NCBI RefSeq assembly: GCF_022513585.1
Contig: NZ_JAKWBF010000020.1
Coordinates: forward strand, 38,620 to 102,619
Length of the DNA: 64,000 bases
Reading direction: 5' to 3'
DNA from: Gordonia gummivorans
Lineage (GTDB): Bacteria; Actinomycetota; Actinomycetes; Mycobacteriales; Mycobacteriaceae
The notes under the pieces were generated by a model that saw only the letters and a list, made by a program, of their open reading frames with translations, was not told the origin of the DNA and ran no database searches. Both the position numbers and the translations under genes were made by a program. How positions within the stretch are numbered: the stretch's first letter is position 1; every line of letters starts with the position of its first letter. Shown piece by piece: positions 34,816 to 43,783 of this stretch.

Positions 34816-36714
34816 GTGCAGGACGGGGCAGACACGGAAACATCCATCGCCGATGACGTCTGGGAACCGACCGATACCGACAGAGACATCGAACGACCAT
34901 GGTCACCGATCCTGTCGGCGTTGGTGATCGGATTCCTGGGCGCATCACTGACATGCCTCGCTTACGCGATCATCGCGCGGCCGACCGGGATGCCTGGTCC
35001 GGTGAACGTGGCCATGGACGATGTGCTTGTCCGGACGGGGTGGATGGTCGGTACGGCCACCGTCCTCGTCGGCCTCTACTACTTCGTCGGCAGGGTGAAC
35101 ATGTGGTCGAACAGGACTCGCCACCGAATCGCCGCGCTGTCCACGCCGATCCTGGCCGTCGCGGGTGTCTGTGTCATCATCACCCGATTCCGCGGCACAA
35201 CCATGGCCGCATTCACCGATACCTTTGATGCCCAGCGAAACTCCGCATCGACGTTGGCTACGGCCGCGGCGACAGCAGCTTGGTTGTCTGCCTGCGCGGC
35301 GCTGGCTGTGCTCGTCGTGGTCGCTCTGTTTTCCTACGGTCCGGCACGAGAGGCGATCGGATTGGCTGTCCAACCACCGCCGCGTGAGCACCACCGGCAC
35401 CGCACTCCTGGCCACCGGCCGCGCTGGACGGTTGCGGTGGCTGTCGCTGCGGCGATCCTCATCTCGATTCCGGCGATCGTCGTTGCCGCCACACAGAGCT
35501 CGTCGTCGAATGGGCCGTTGACCGGTGAAACCGCCGCTCCGACAACGATTGGCGGCCGCATTGGCCTCGAAGTCCAGGAACGCTATCGCATTGCTGTCGG
35601 TGACGCGGACCGGGTCGTTCCGGCCGGCGCCGGGTTCGTCCGAGTCGAGTACGACTTCACCATGTCCGGAAGACCCGACACGATCGAGGGCTACGACGGC
35701 CGCACCGGGGAGCGGCGCTGGTGGCTGTCAGCCCCACAGGTGTCCCCGTACCTACCACGGAGCACCGGCGTCGGTCACGGATCGGTGGTGATCACCGCGG
35801 TGACAACGAAACTCGCCCGGAATGTCGCCGAGTCCGAGTCGGTCATCGGCATCGACGCGATGACTGGCCGGGTTCTCTGGACCAGAACTTCCGAGGCACC
35901 GGCCACCGTCTTCGGGACCTCACCGGACGTGGCCTTGATCGCCGATTCTGTGCCAGAACCGCCGGGCGTCACAGCGTCGGCGCGTTCGCAGCGTTGGACG
36001 GCGATCAATCCTCGCACCGGCGAAGTTCTGTGGCAGCGCATATTTCGGTACGGATGCAATTCCTGCGGTACCCTCACCACCGATGCGGTGATCATCACCG
36101 CATGCGACAGCAGCGATGTCGGCCGCAGCGGCGTGCTGCTGGGCGATTCGAGCGAACTGGCGACGATTCTCGATCCCGTCACCGGAACCCGGCGCGGCAC
36201 GATCACACGCGCGATACTCGGTGCGCGACAGTCAGATCGGGTGTCTTTCGTCGACGCGCGGGGCCCACACGCCCTGCTGACGGTTGGTCGACGCGACATC
36301 CTTGTCGACGTGAACACGCTGGACACCAAGTCCGTTGCGGGTGCCGCACAGTTCATCGACGACCAATCGATTCTCTTGGTGACCAGGCGATCGGACCGGA
36401 AGGACACTTCATCGATCTACTTGGTCGACTCCGCGCGGACGGTTCGCACACCGCTACAGGCAGAGTCCGCCTGGGCAACCACGCTGGAGGCGTCGTGGAC
36501 CTCGGTGAACGGCGGTTGGTTCGCACTGGGCGACGTCAGTGTCGGGACTCGGCCGACACCGGAACCACCGCACTGGCCCGGTCTCGTGGCGATCGGTATC
36601 GACGGACACGCGCACGCACTGCCGGTGCCCTGCGAGGACCCGCTGCAGTATGTGACATCGGTGCCGGGGGCGCTTGTGGTGAAGTGCCTCAACACCATCG
36701 TCGGTATGGCGTGA
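34816..36714 (+). CDS. Polytopic membrane protein with PQQ-like beta-propeller domain (b)
   Basis: 632-aa protein with the same plan as the divergent gene: TM helices near 33-53, 65-85, 100-120, 150-178 and 200-220, then a large extracytoplasmic domain with propeller strands (IEGYDGRTGERRWWLS, VIGIDAMTGRVLWTR, WTAINPRTGEVLWQR). A CNSCGTL segment near residue 414 and CEDP near 608 add cysteines that might pair. GTG start at 34816. Sequence is clearly different from its neighbour outside the strands. Function unknown. Confidence 0.78.
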   Translation: MQDGADTETSIADDVWEPTDTDRDIERPWSPILSALVIGFLGASLTCLAYAIIARPTGMPGPVNVAMDDVLVRTGWMVGTATVLVGLYYFVGRVNMWSNRTRHRIAALSTPILAVAGVCVIITRFRGTTMAAFTDTFDAQRNSASTLATAAATAAWLSACAALAVLVVVALFSYGPAREAIGLAVQPPPREHHRHRTPGHRPRWTVAVAVAAAILISIPAIVVAATQSSSSNGPLTGETAAPTTIGGRIGLEVQERYRIAVGDADRVVPAGAGFVRVEYDFTMSGRPDTIEGYDGRTGERRWWLSAPQVSPYLPRSTGVGHGSVVITAVTTKLARNVAESESVIGIDAMTGRVLWTRTSEAPATVFGTSPDVALIADSVPEPPGVTASARSQRWTAINPRTGEVLWQRIFRYGCNSCGTLTTDAVIITACDSSDVGRSGVLLGDSSELATILDPVTGTRRGTITRAILGARQSDRVSFVDARGPHALLTVGRRDILVDVNTLDTKSVAGAAQFIDDQSILLVTRRSDRKDTSSIYLVDSARTVRTPLQAESAWATTLEASWTSVNGGWFALGDVSVGTRPTPEPPHWPGLVAIGIDGHAHALPVPCEDPLQYVTSVPGALVVKCLNTIVGMA

Positions 36715-36722
36715 ACCCGACG

Positions 36723-38144
36723 TCAGCGGCCTGACGCATCCTGAATCCGCGCAAACGGTTGCGCCGCTTCGAGTTCGAAGGCCAGCTCGAGCAGTGAGCG
36801 TTCCTTGCCGAGGTCGGCCATGAAGTGGATGCCGATCGGCAGGCCGGTGGCGGTCTGGCCGAGCGGGAGACTGATCGCCGGGGTGCCCGAGGTGTTGTTG
36901 GCCGGGGTGAACGCGACGTAGCGGGTGAGTCGTTCGAAGGTCTCGGCGAAATCGCCTGCGGGGTCGAGGTATCCGATCTTGGGCGTGGTGTGGGCGAGCG
37001 TCGGTGTCAGGACCAGGTCGAAGCGGTCGAACATGCCGCGGAAGGCCGCCGTCGAACGTTTGAGCCCTCGAATGGCCGACGGCATCCGCCAGAACCGTCG
37101 CAACGCCATCCGGGACAGGCCGCGCGTGAAGGGGTCGAGTTGCGAACGGTCGAAACCCTTGTCGATCACGCGTTTTCCGAAGTGGTCGAGCGAAAAGGCG
37201 AGCAGAGCCCAGTAATCGGTGAAGTCCTGGATGTAGTCGCGATCGACCGGCATCGGCACCATCTCGGTGCGATGACCGAGCTTCTCCAGCAGCTCGGCGA
37301 CGCCGGTCACCGCTCGCTGGGTGTCCTTGTCGAGCAACTGGCCGGTCAACGGTTCGGTGATGAGTGCGATCCGCAGTCGACGCTGACTCGGGCCCTCGAC
37401 GAGTCCAACCTGCTCGAGATCCGGCGCGGCCGCGAACCGCTCGGCGTCGGCGATGAAGTGCGCGGTGTCGCGGACCGACCGGCTGATGATGCCGTTGGAG
37501 ATGATGTCGATCGGTGCCGCTTCGCCCTCCCGCGATGCGACGACCCGATCGCGGGACGGTTTCAAACCGACCAGCCCACACGCGGCCGCCGGGATACGGA
37601 TCGAACCTCCGCCGTCGTTGGCGTGCGCGATCGGTAGTGCTCCGGCGGCAACGAGTGCCGCTGAACCGCCCGACGACGCACCCGAGGAGAAGTCGGTGTC
37701 CCAGGGGTTGCGCGTAGGGTCGCCGTCGACGAACTCGGTGGTCGCGGTGAGGCCGAAGGCCGGCAGCGTCGACGCCCCGACGACGTTGACGCCGGTCGAG
37801 AGCCACTGGTCGGTGAAGGCCTCGTTGATCTCGGCCGGACGCTCCGGCACGGCAGCGGACCCGTGCCGCGTCGGCAAGCCGGTGAACAGGGTGTTGTTCT
37901 TGATGATCGACGGCACACCGGCGAACGAGCCGGCCGGGAAGTCGTTGTCGACGGCACGTTTGCGGGCACGTTCGCGGTCGTCGTAGACGACGGCGTTCAG
38001 GTGCGGATTGACCGCGTCGATGCGGGCCAGCGCGGCCTCCACGGCCTCGGTCGCGGAGAACTCGCCAGCCACAATCCCCCGTGCGACGCCGACACCGTCG
38101 AGATCGCCGAGACAGTCATCACCAAACGCATGCACATGCTTCAT
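36723..38144 (-). CDS. Amidase (amidase signature family)
   Basis: 473-aa AS-family amidohydrolase. The catalytic triad is visible: Lys82 (SIIKNN), cis-Ser in SSGASSGGS (about 157) and nucleophile Ser181 in DGGGSIRIPAA. Substrate amides are not predictable; mycobacterial paralogues are annotated AmiA/AmiB/AmiC. ATG 38144 is chosen because the frame upstream to 38387 reads through the downstream end of the DUF1707 remnant. Its stop is 8 nt from the convergent propeller gene (b). Confidence 0.93.
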   Translation of the reverse strand: MKHVHAFGDDCLGDLDGVGVARGIVAGEFSATEAVEAALARIDAVNPHLNAVVYDDRERARKRAVDNDFPAGSFAGVPSIIKNNTLFTGLPTRHGSAAVPERPAEINEAFTDQWLSTGVNVVGASTLPAFGLTATTEFVDGDPTRNPWDTDFSSGASSGGSAALVAAGALPIAHANDGGGSIRIPAAACGLVGLKPSRDRVVASREGEAAPIDIISNGIISRSVRDTAHFIADAERFAAAPDLEQVGLVEGPSQRRLRIALITEPLTGQLLDKDTQRAVTGVAELLEKLGHRTEMVPMPVDRDYIQDFTDYWALLAFSLDHFGKRVIDKGFDRSQLDPFTRGLSRMALRRFWRMPSAIRGLKRSTAAFRGMFDRFDLVLTPTLAHTTPKIGYLDPAGDFAETFERLTRYVAFTPANNTSGTPAISLPLGQTATGLPIGIHFMADLGKERSLLELAFELEAAQPFARIQDASGR

Positions 38145-38161
38145 GCAGGCCGAGCATAGCG

Positions 38162-39008
38162 TCAACAACCCCAGCCGCAGCGATGCACACCCTTGATGTG
38201 CCCGTCCAGGCCGGCCACCAGATGCGAATCGAGGCTGATGTCGTTGACGCCCATCCAGATCTCGCCGCCGTCGTCCCCGCCGATCGTCACCCGGAACTTG
38301 GCTTGTCCTACAGTGGCTGCGCTGATGCCGAGCCGAGCCGAGCCGATGCGATGAGGTCGGCCACGCTGTCGGCGTCGACGTCGGCAAGATCGACGACCAC
38401 GTCGGGCGATCCGGTCGAGTTCACCGATAGTCCGCTGTAGACCTGCGGATTGTGGAACTCACCGCCGGGCGAGAAGTCGTAGTGCACAGCGCCGGTGGGA
38501 GACTTCGGATCGAGGACATGCAGTACGGCGTCGTCGCGGTACAGGTGGACACCTTGCACGACAGTCGTCCCGAATCGCTGACGGGTGGCCTCGATGATCC
38601 CGCGTATCCCGCCGGCGGTGAACATTGCACCCTCCACCAGCGGATCAGATGGGACCGGCGCGCCAGCCTCATCGTCGGACGAGGCGCGGGTCACGACGAC
38701 CACCCCCACTAGCAGGGCCACGACTGCGAGGATCGCCACGATGCCGAGGATCACGCGCGGGTCCACCGACCGCGTCGACGCCGAATCCGCGGGCGACTCC
38801 GTGCCACGCTGCAGGTCAGAGACGATGGAATCGAGTTCGCCAGTGTTGATGCCGACTTGGCGTCCTCGACACGTTGGCGATGCTCACCGATACTGAGCTG
38901 CCCGTCCAGAAGGGCGTCGTCGAGGATCTGCATCGACGTCACCCGGTCGACGTCGCGCGCCCGTGTACCCGCCTGCGTTCTCCCCCGACCCGACTCATGG
39001 TCGGCCAT
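38162..39008 (-). pseudogene. DUF1707-containing membrane protein gene with two frameshifts
   Basis: The 5' part (ATG 39008) encodes a DUF1707-like domain (RARDVDRVTSMQILDDALLD, GEHRQRVEDAKSA). Near 38836-38841 one base is missing; adding one restores ELDSIVSDLQRGTESPADS, a TM helix (VILGIVAILAVVALLVGVVV) and a soluble domain. A second shift occurs in a GGCTC pentamer run (38327-38345): removing one unit gives ARLGISAATVGQAKFRVTIG and about 45 more residues to TGA at 38162. Either a decayed gene or two sequencing errors. It ends 18 nt before the amidase start. Confidence 0.65.
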
Positions 39009-39033
39009 GGCGCCAGGTTACGCCGCCTACGGT

Positions 39034-39612
39034 TCAGCGCGCCGTCATCGACAACACGTCGCGCACCAACCGCTCTGCCCACGCCTCCTCGACCGGCATC
39101 CCGAAAGCGCAGTGGTGGTAGAGCGGAGCGACGACGTGGTCGAGGACGAGGTCGACGGCCGGTACTGATTCGCCGCGTTCACGCGCGTGAGCGAGCATCT
39201 GTTCCACCTTGTCACGCCGGATTTCCCAGCGCGGGTAGGCGTCGACGATGTCGGTGCGGGCCCACACCATGGCCCGCAGATAGTTGCGACGACGAGGAGT
39301 GGCGAGGTCTGCGGCGATGCGCTGGGCCCATGCGCGCAGATCGTCGGCGAACACACCGGTATCGGGGACTGGTTCTTCGGCGGTGAGCACCTCGATCGCG
39401 ACCTGCTCGAGCAGCACGTCCATCGACCCCCAGCGCCGGTAGACGCTGGACGGGTTGACCCCGGCCAACTCGGCGACCTGCGGGATGGTCATCGTCTCCC
39501 GCAGCCCCTGATCCAGGAGTTGCCCGACCGCGTCGAAGACGGCCGCCTTCACACGCTCGCTGCGGCCGCCGGGACGTTTGGCGATGCCGGTCGCTGTTGT
39601 CGGTTTGGTCAT
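39034..39612 (-). CDS. TetR-family regulator
   Basis: 192-aa repressor. HTH at about residues 20-66 (RVKAAVFDAVGQLLDQGLRETMTIPQVAELAGVNPSSVYRRWGS), with the RRW pattern common in one TetR subgroup. Divergent from the acyl-CoA dehydrogenase operon, with a GCAANGATCNTTGC palindrome 16 bp before its start, so it probably represses itself and perhaps the dehydrogenases. The inducer may be an acyl-CoA. Confidence 0.9.
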   Translation of the reverse strand: MTKPTTATGIAKRPGGRSERVKAAVFDAVGQLLDQGLRETMTIPQVAELAGVNPSSVYRRWGSMDVLLEQVAIEVLTAEEPVPDTGVFADDLRAWAQRIAADLATPRRRNYLRAMVWARTDIVDAYPRWEIRRDKVEQMLAHARERGESVPAVDLVLDHVVAPLYHHCAFGMPVEEAWAERLVRDVLSMTAR

Positions 39613-39627
39613 GATCGGGCCATTATT

Positions 39628-39641
39628 GCAAAGATCGTTGC
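39628..39641. promoter_or_regulatory. Putative operator between TetR and acyl-CoA dehydrogenase genes
   Basis: GCAAAGATCGTTGC reads GCAA-N-GATC-N-TTGC, symmetric at 12 of 14 positions. It is in the 187-bp divergent gap, next to the TetR start. Binding inferred. Confidence 0.5.
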
Positions 39642-39799
39642 TTTTGTGACCCCGTTTCGCGTACCGTCATGGTCGAGACGGCAGTCACAGCATCCCCCAA
39701 ATCACTGCGACAGCCTGCGGTAACCCCCAAAGATCGACCGCGCGAACCGTTTCCGAGGTCTGCGCGTCAGCACCCGCCGGTGAGGAGTAAGACGGAACC

Positions 39800-40993
39800 A
39801 TGCATCTCAAGTACAGCCCCGAAGAAGAGGCGTTCCGCGAGGAGCTGCGCAGCATCTTCTCGAAGGTTCCCGAAGAGATCCGGCAACGCAACGAGGCCGG
39901 CAAGATCAGCTATCCCGACGACATCGTCACCACCACGCGCATCCTCAACGAGCACGGCGTCGCGACGCCCGCGTGGCCGGTCGAGTGGGGCGGCAAGGAC
40001 TGGACCCCGATCCAGCACCACATCTACCGCGAGGAGATGAGCCTCAACTTCGTGCCGGACCTGCTGCCGTTCAACGTCGGCATGATCGGCCCCGTCATCG
40101 CGCAGTTCGGGTCGCAGGAGATCAAGGAGCGGTTCCTCGCGAAGACCGCGAACGCCGACATCTGGTGGTGCCAGGGGTTCTCCGAACCCGAAGCCGGCTC
40201 CGACCTCGCGTCGCTCAAGACCAAGGCGGTCCGCGATGGCGACCACTACGTGATCAACGGCCAGAAGACCTGGACCACACTCGGTCAGTACGCCGACTGG
40301 ATCTTCTGCCTCGCCCGCACCAACCCGGACGTCAAGAAGCAGGCCGGCATCAGCATGTTCCTGTTCCCGATGGACACCCCGGGCGTGGAACTGCGGCCGA
40401 TCCAGCTGATCGACGGCGGTTTCGAGGTCAACGAGGTCTTCTTCAACGACGTCCGGGTGCCGGTCGAGAATCTCGTCGGCGAGGAGAACGACGGCTGGAC
40501 CCAGGCCAAGTTCCTGCTCGGCAACGAGCGCAGCGGTATTGCACGCGTCGGCTACACCAAGACCAAGCTCGCGCGCGCCAAGGAACTGGCCGCACAGACA
40601 CCGACCGCCAACGGCACCCTCCTCGATGACCCGTTGTTCGCGGCCCGTCTCGCCGAGATCGAAAATCAGCTGCTGGCACTGGAACTCACGCAGCTGCGGG
40701 TGGTCGCATCGTCGGCCGACGGCAAACCCAACCCGGCGTCGTCGCTGCTGAAACTATTGGGCAGCCAACTGCAGCAGGCCGCCATGGAGCTGATCGCCGA
40801 CATCGCCGGCCCCGACTCCCTCCCCGTCGCCGAACTCGACGCCGCGGCCGCCAACGGCAGCGCCGACATCGAATCCCCCGAATGGGCACAGCGCAGCGTC
40901 CCGACATACCTCAACTACCGCAAGGTCACCATCTACGGCGGTTCCTCCGAGGTTCAGCGCCAGATCATCGACAAAGCCGTGCTCGGTCTCTGA
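39800..40993 (+). CDS. Acyl-CoA dehydrogenase (first of a pair)
   Basis: 397-aa FAD-dependent enzyme that introduces a 2,3-double bond in acyl-CoA. Marks: EWGGKDWTPIQHHIYREEM, WWCQGFSEPEAGSDLASL (FAD/substrate motif), VINGQKTWTT, and YGGSSEVQRQIIDKAVLGL at the C-terminus, where the medium-chain enzymes have a catalytic Glu (YEGT) but this protein has Gly. Paired unequal ACADs in mycobacteria form alpha2beta2 heterotetramers with one active-site Glu per pair, and the next gene is the likely partner. ATG 39800 has GAGGAG 8-9 nt upstream. Confidence 0.92.
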   Translation: MHLKYSPEEEAFREELRSIFSKVPEEIRQRNEAGKISYPDDIVTTTRILNEHGVATPAWPVEWGGKDWTPIQHHIYREEMSLNFVPDLLPFNVGMIGPVIAQFGSQEIKERFLAKTANADIWWCQGFSEPEAGSDLASLKTKAVRDGDHYVINGQKTWTTLGQYADWIFCLARTNPDVKKQAGISMFLFPMDTPGVELRPIQLIDGGFEVNEVFFNDVRVPVENLVGEENDGWTQAKFLLGNERSGIARVGYTKTKLARAKELAAQTPTANGTLLDDPLFAARLAEIENQLLALELTQLRVVASSADGKPNPASSLLKLLGSQLQQAAMELIADIAGPDSLPVAELDAAAANGSADIESPEWAQRSVPTYLNYRKVTIYGGSSEVQRQIIDKAVLGL

Positions 40994-41022
40994 GCCCTAC
41001 CCGCCACAACCCAAGGAACATC

Positions 41023-42135
41023 ATGGATTTCGAGCTGTCCGAAGAGCAGCAGATGTTGCGCGACACCGTCCGCGACGTCCTCACCAAGAGCTACGACGTG
41101 GAAACCCTGCGCGCGGTCACCGACACCGAGCGCGGCTGGAGCGAGAAGGTCTGGAAGTCGCTGGCCGACATCGGAATTCTCGGCATGACCTTCCCCGAGG
41201 CCGAGGGCGGCATGGACGCCGGCCCCGTCGAATTCACCAGTGTCATGACCGAGATCGGCCGCGCGCTGGCTCCCGAGCCGTACCTGGATTCGGTGCTCGT
41301 GCCGGGGTCGCTGCTCGCGATCGCCGACGACGAGACCCGCGTCGAGCTGCGCGAGGGCCTCGCATCGGGCGAGTTGCTGATGGCCTTCGCCCATCACGAG
41401 GCCGGAAACCGCTGGCCGGAAAGCACCATCGAGACCACCGCGGATGCCGACGGCAACCTCACCGGACTCAAGAGTCTTGTCGGACACGGCGATTGCGCCC
41501 ACAAGCTCATCGTGTCGGCAAAGGACGCCGACGGCGTGGGTCTGTACCTCATCGACGCCGACGCCGAGGGTGTCACCCGCACGCCGTACCGCACGCACGA
41601 CCGTCGTCGTGGCGCCCAGATCGAGTTCGCCAACGCCGCCGCCCGACGCCTCGGCAGCGGCGACGCGTCGGACCTCATCGCCGACGCCGAGGTCGGGATC
41701 CAGGCCGCGCTCTGCGCCGAGGCGGTCGGCGCGATGGAGCGTTCGCTGGAACTCACCACCGAATACCTCAAGACACGCAAGCAGTTCGGCGTCACCCTGT
41801 CGACCTTCCAGGCACTGAGCCATCGCGCCGCCGACATGTACGTGCAGCTCGAACTCGCACGCAGCATGAGCCTGTACGCCACCACCTCACTAGCCGACGG
41901 TGTCGCCGACCCGGTCGTCGCGTCCCGTGCGAAGCTGCAGATCTGCACCTCGGGCCGCGCGATCGGCCAGGAAGCGATCCAGATGCACGGCGGTATCGGC
42001 ATGACCGCCGAATACCCTGTCGGGCACTACGTGAGCCGCCTGACCGGCATCTCGCACACCCTGGGCGATGCGTCGTCGCACCTGAGCCGGTTGTCGGCGA
42101 ACGTGGGCACCTACGAGATGGTGTCGGTCGGCTGA
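41023..42135 (+). CDS. Acyl-CoA dehydrogenase (second of a pair)
   Basis: 370-aa family member starting MDFELSEEQQMLRDTVRDVL. The C-terminal HGGIGMTAEYPVGHYVSRL is the ACAD signature 2 region in a diverged form. It follows the first dehydrogenase by 29 bp and is likely its heterotetramer partner. ATG 41023 has AAGGA upstream. The substrate may be a branched, steroid-side-chain or long acyl-CoA; the sequence does not decide. Repeat copy C begins just after its stop. Confidence 0.92.
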   Translation: MDFELSEEQQMLRDTVRDVLTKSYDVETLRAVTDTERGWSEKVWKSLADIGILGMTFPEAEGGMDAGPVEFTSVMTEIGRALAPEPYLDSVLVPGSLLAIADDETRVELREGLASGELLMAFAHHEAGNRWPESTIETTADADGNLTGLKSLVGHGDCAHKLIVSAKDADGVGLYLIDADAEGVTRTPYRTHDRRRGAQIEFANAAARRLGSGDASDLIADAEVGIQAALCAEAVGAMERSLELTTEYLKTRKQFGVTLSTFQALSHRAADMYVQLELARSMSLYATTSLADGVADPVVASRAKLQICTSGRAIGQEAIQMHGGIGMTAEYPVGHYVSRLTGISHTLGDASSHLSRLSANVGTYEMVSVG

Positions 42136-42138
42136 CTC

Positions 42139-42365
42139 CGGCTCCCTGAGGCGCTCGAGGCGCAAGCCGAGCGCTAGCCGAGAGCCCCCTTTTCCGCTCC
42201 CTGAGGTGCTCGAGGCGCTAGCCGAGAGCCTCGAAGGGCTTTGGTGAGACAAAGCAATTGGGCGACCACGGAGCAACGGTCACCAGGCCTTCGAGGCTCC
42301 TCGCTAGCGCTCGTCGCACCTCAGGCAGCGGAAGGGGCTAGCGCTCGTCGCACCTCAGGCAGCGG
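42139..42365. repeat. Palindromic intergenic repeat, copy C (doubled arms)
   Basis: The left arm occurs twice (from 42141 and again from 42195, CCGCTCCCTGAGGTGCTCGAGG, reaching CCTCGAAGG). The centre has GGTGAGACAAAG. The right arm (GGCCTTCGAGGCTCCTCGCTAGC...CACCTCAGGCAGCGG) is followed by a partial second copy that includes CACCTCAGGCAGCGGG. The last 11 bp encode the C-terminus and stop of the flavin monooxygenase gene ending at 42355. Together with copies A, B and D this is one repeat family. Confidence 0.85.
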
Positions 42366-43497
42366 GGGTTGAGATCCCCCACTCGGCCGCCAGGAGCTGG
42401 TGCGATCGCTTCCTCGCCTCGAAATCGTGTGTGACGCTGGTGATCACGAGCTCGTCGGCGCCGGTGGCGTGGGCGAGGGTGTCGAGCCCATCGGCCACTG
42501 CCGACGGTGAGCCGACGAACTGGGTCCGAATGCGATCGTCCACCACGGCACGCTGTTCGGTGGTGAGCGGGGGTGTCGACGCCGGATCGGGATACGGAGC
42601 TGCGCCACCGCCGGCCCGGATGCTGTGCACCCAGTGACCGTAGGTCGACGCGAGTTCGCGTGCGGCGGCGTCGTTGTCGGCGACCACCACGTCGGCCGAC
42701 ACCACGACGTAGGGCCGGTCGAGCCGCCCCGAAGGGCGGAATGCCGCACGGTAGGCCTCCACGGCCTCGAGAACCGTTGCGGGACTGACGTGATAGTTCG
42801 CGACGAACGGTAACCCCTCGGTACCGGCCACCTGTGCGCTCTGGCCTTTGCTGCTTCCGAACACCCACACGTCGACATCAGCGCCTTCGCCCGGAACAGC
42901 GTGCAGTGCGATGTCGTCGACACGGTACGAACCGCTCAGCAGCGCAAGGACATCCGCGACAGCGTCGGCGAAATCCTGCGGAGCTGCGCCCTCGAACTCC
43001 AGAGCTTGGGCGGCCGCCGCGATCCGCGGCGAGGCCAACAGGGTCTCGACCGGGAAGGCACGTGGGATCAACAGCCCGTCGACCACGCGTTCCGGTTCGG
43101 ACCGCGTGACGGTGCCGCCGGTACGTACCGTGGCGATGGCTTCGGTCCGTCGCTGGCCCGACCGCCCGAGTCCCAGGTCGAGCCGACCGGGATGGACCGC
43201 ATCGATGGTGCCGAAAGCCTCCACCACCGACGCCGGCGTGTGGTGCCCGAGTTGAACTGCCGCACTGCCGACCCGAATGCGTTGGGTGGCGGCGGCGATC
43301 AATGCGATGAGAGTTGCCGTCGACGATGACGCCACCGACACGAAATGGTGTTCGGCCAACCAGAATCGGCGATAGCCCGCGCCCTCCGCGACGCGCGCCA
43401 GTTCGATCGATCGTCGGATCGCCTCGGCCGGCGAGGATCCGTCCGCGATCGGAGCAAGATCGAGCACCGACAACGGGATCCGCGAATACCCACTCAT
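42355..43497 (-). CDS. LLM-class (luciferase-like) flavin oxidoreductase
   Basis: 380-aa F420- or FMN-dependent TIM-barrel enzyme. SVLDLAPIADGSSPAEAIRR at the start and RRFWLAEHHFVSVASSS, then RIRVGSAAVQLGHH, are typical of the LLM oxidoreductases annotated MsnO8-like. ATG 43497 is chosen; the frame runs on to 43818 without coding features. The last codons (TPAA and stop) lie within repeat copy C. It is divergent from two further monooxygenases, so the three may act in one pathway, such as sulfur or alkane-type oxidation. Confidence 0.88.
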   Translation of the reverse strand: MSGYSRIPLSVLDLAPIADGSSPAEAIRRSIELARVAEGAGYRRFWLAEHHFVSVASSSTATLIALIAAATQRIRVGSAAVQLGHHTPASVVEAFGTIDAVHPGRLDLGLGRSGQRRTEAIATVRTGGTVTRSEPERVVDGLLIPRAFPVETLLASPRIAAAAQALEFEGAAPQDFADAVADVLALLSGSYRVDDIALHAVPGEGADVDVWVFGSSKGQSAQVAGTEGLPFVANYHVSPATVLEAVEAYRAAFRPSGRLDRPYVVVSADVVVADNDAAARELASTYGHWVHSIRAGGGAAPYPDPASTPPLTTEQRAVVDDRIRTQFVGSPSAVADGLDTLAHATGADELVITSVTHDFEARKRSHQLLAAEWGISTPAA

Positions 43498-43783
43498 CTC
43501 TCGCCACCGGGCTGTGCCGCGTAGGCCACATCGGGCAACACCCGTTCGCCTGCGCATCGACAGGATGAATCCGGACACAGCGTCGTCGCTCCCGTGGCTT
43601 CCGGCATCAGGCTTTCCGCGCCGCGAAGCAGCCACCGGTGCTCGCGTTCGAGAACACGCGCCAACCACGCCACCACAACACCTCCTCACCGTCGCCGACA
43701 TCCCAGTCAGACGCAGATCGGCCGACGACGCGAGGGTTTGGCTCAGGGTGATCGATTCCCCGCACGGCGGAGTTGTCGGGTGC

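Noticed and set aside
37863..38440. Short plus-strand frames across the amidase start and DUF1707 remnant
   Set aside because: Shadows of the minus-strand reading; the minus-strand frames carry recognisable domains.
43514..43783. Long N-terminal extension of the flavin monooxygenase
   Set aside because: Arg-rich, lies in a divergent promoter region and precedes the TIM-barrel start by about 100 residues.
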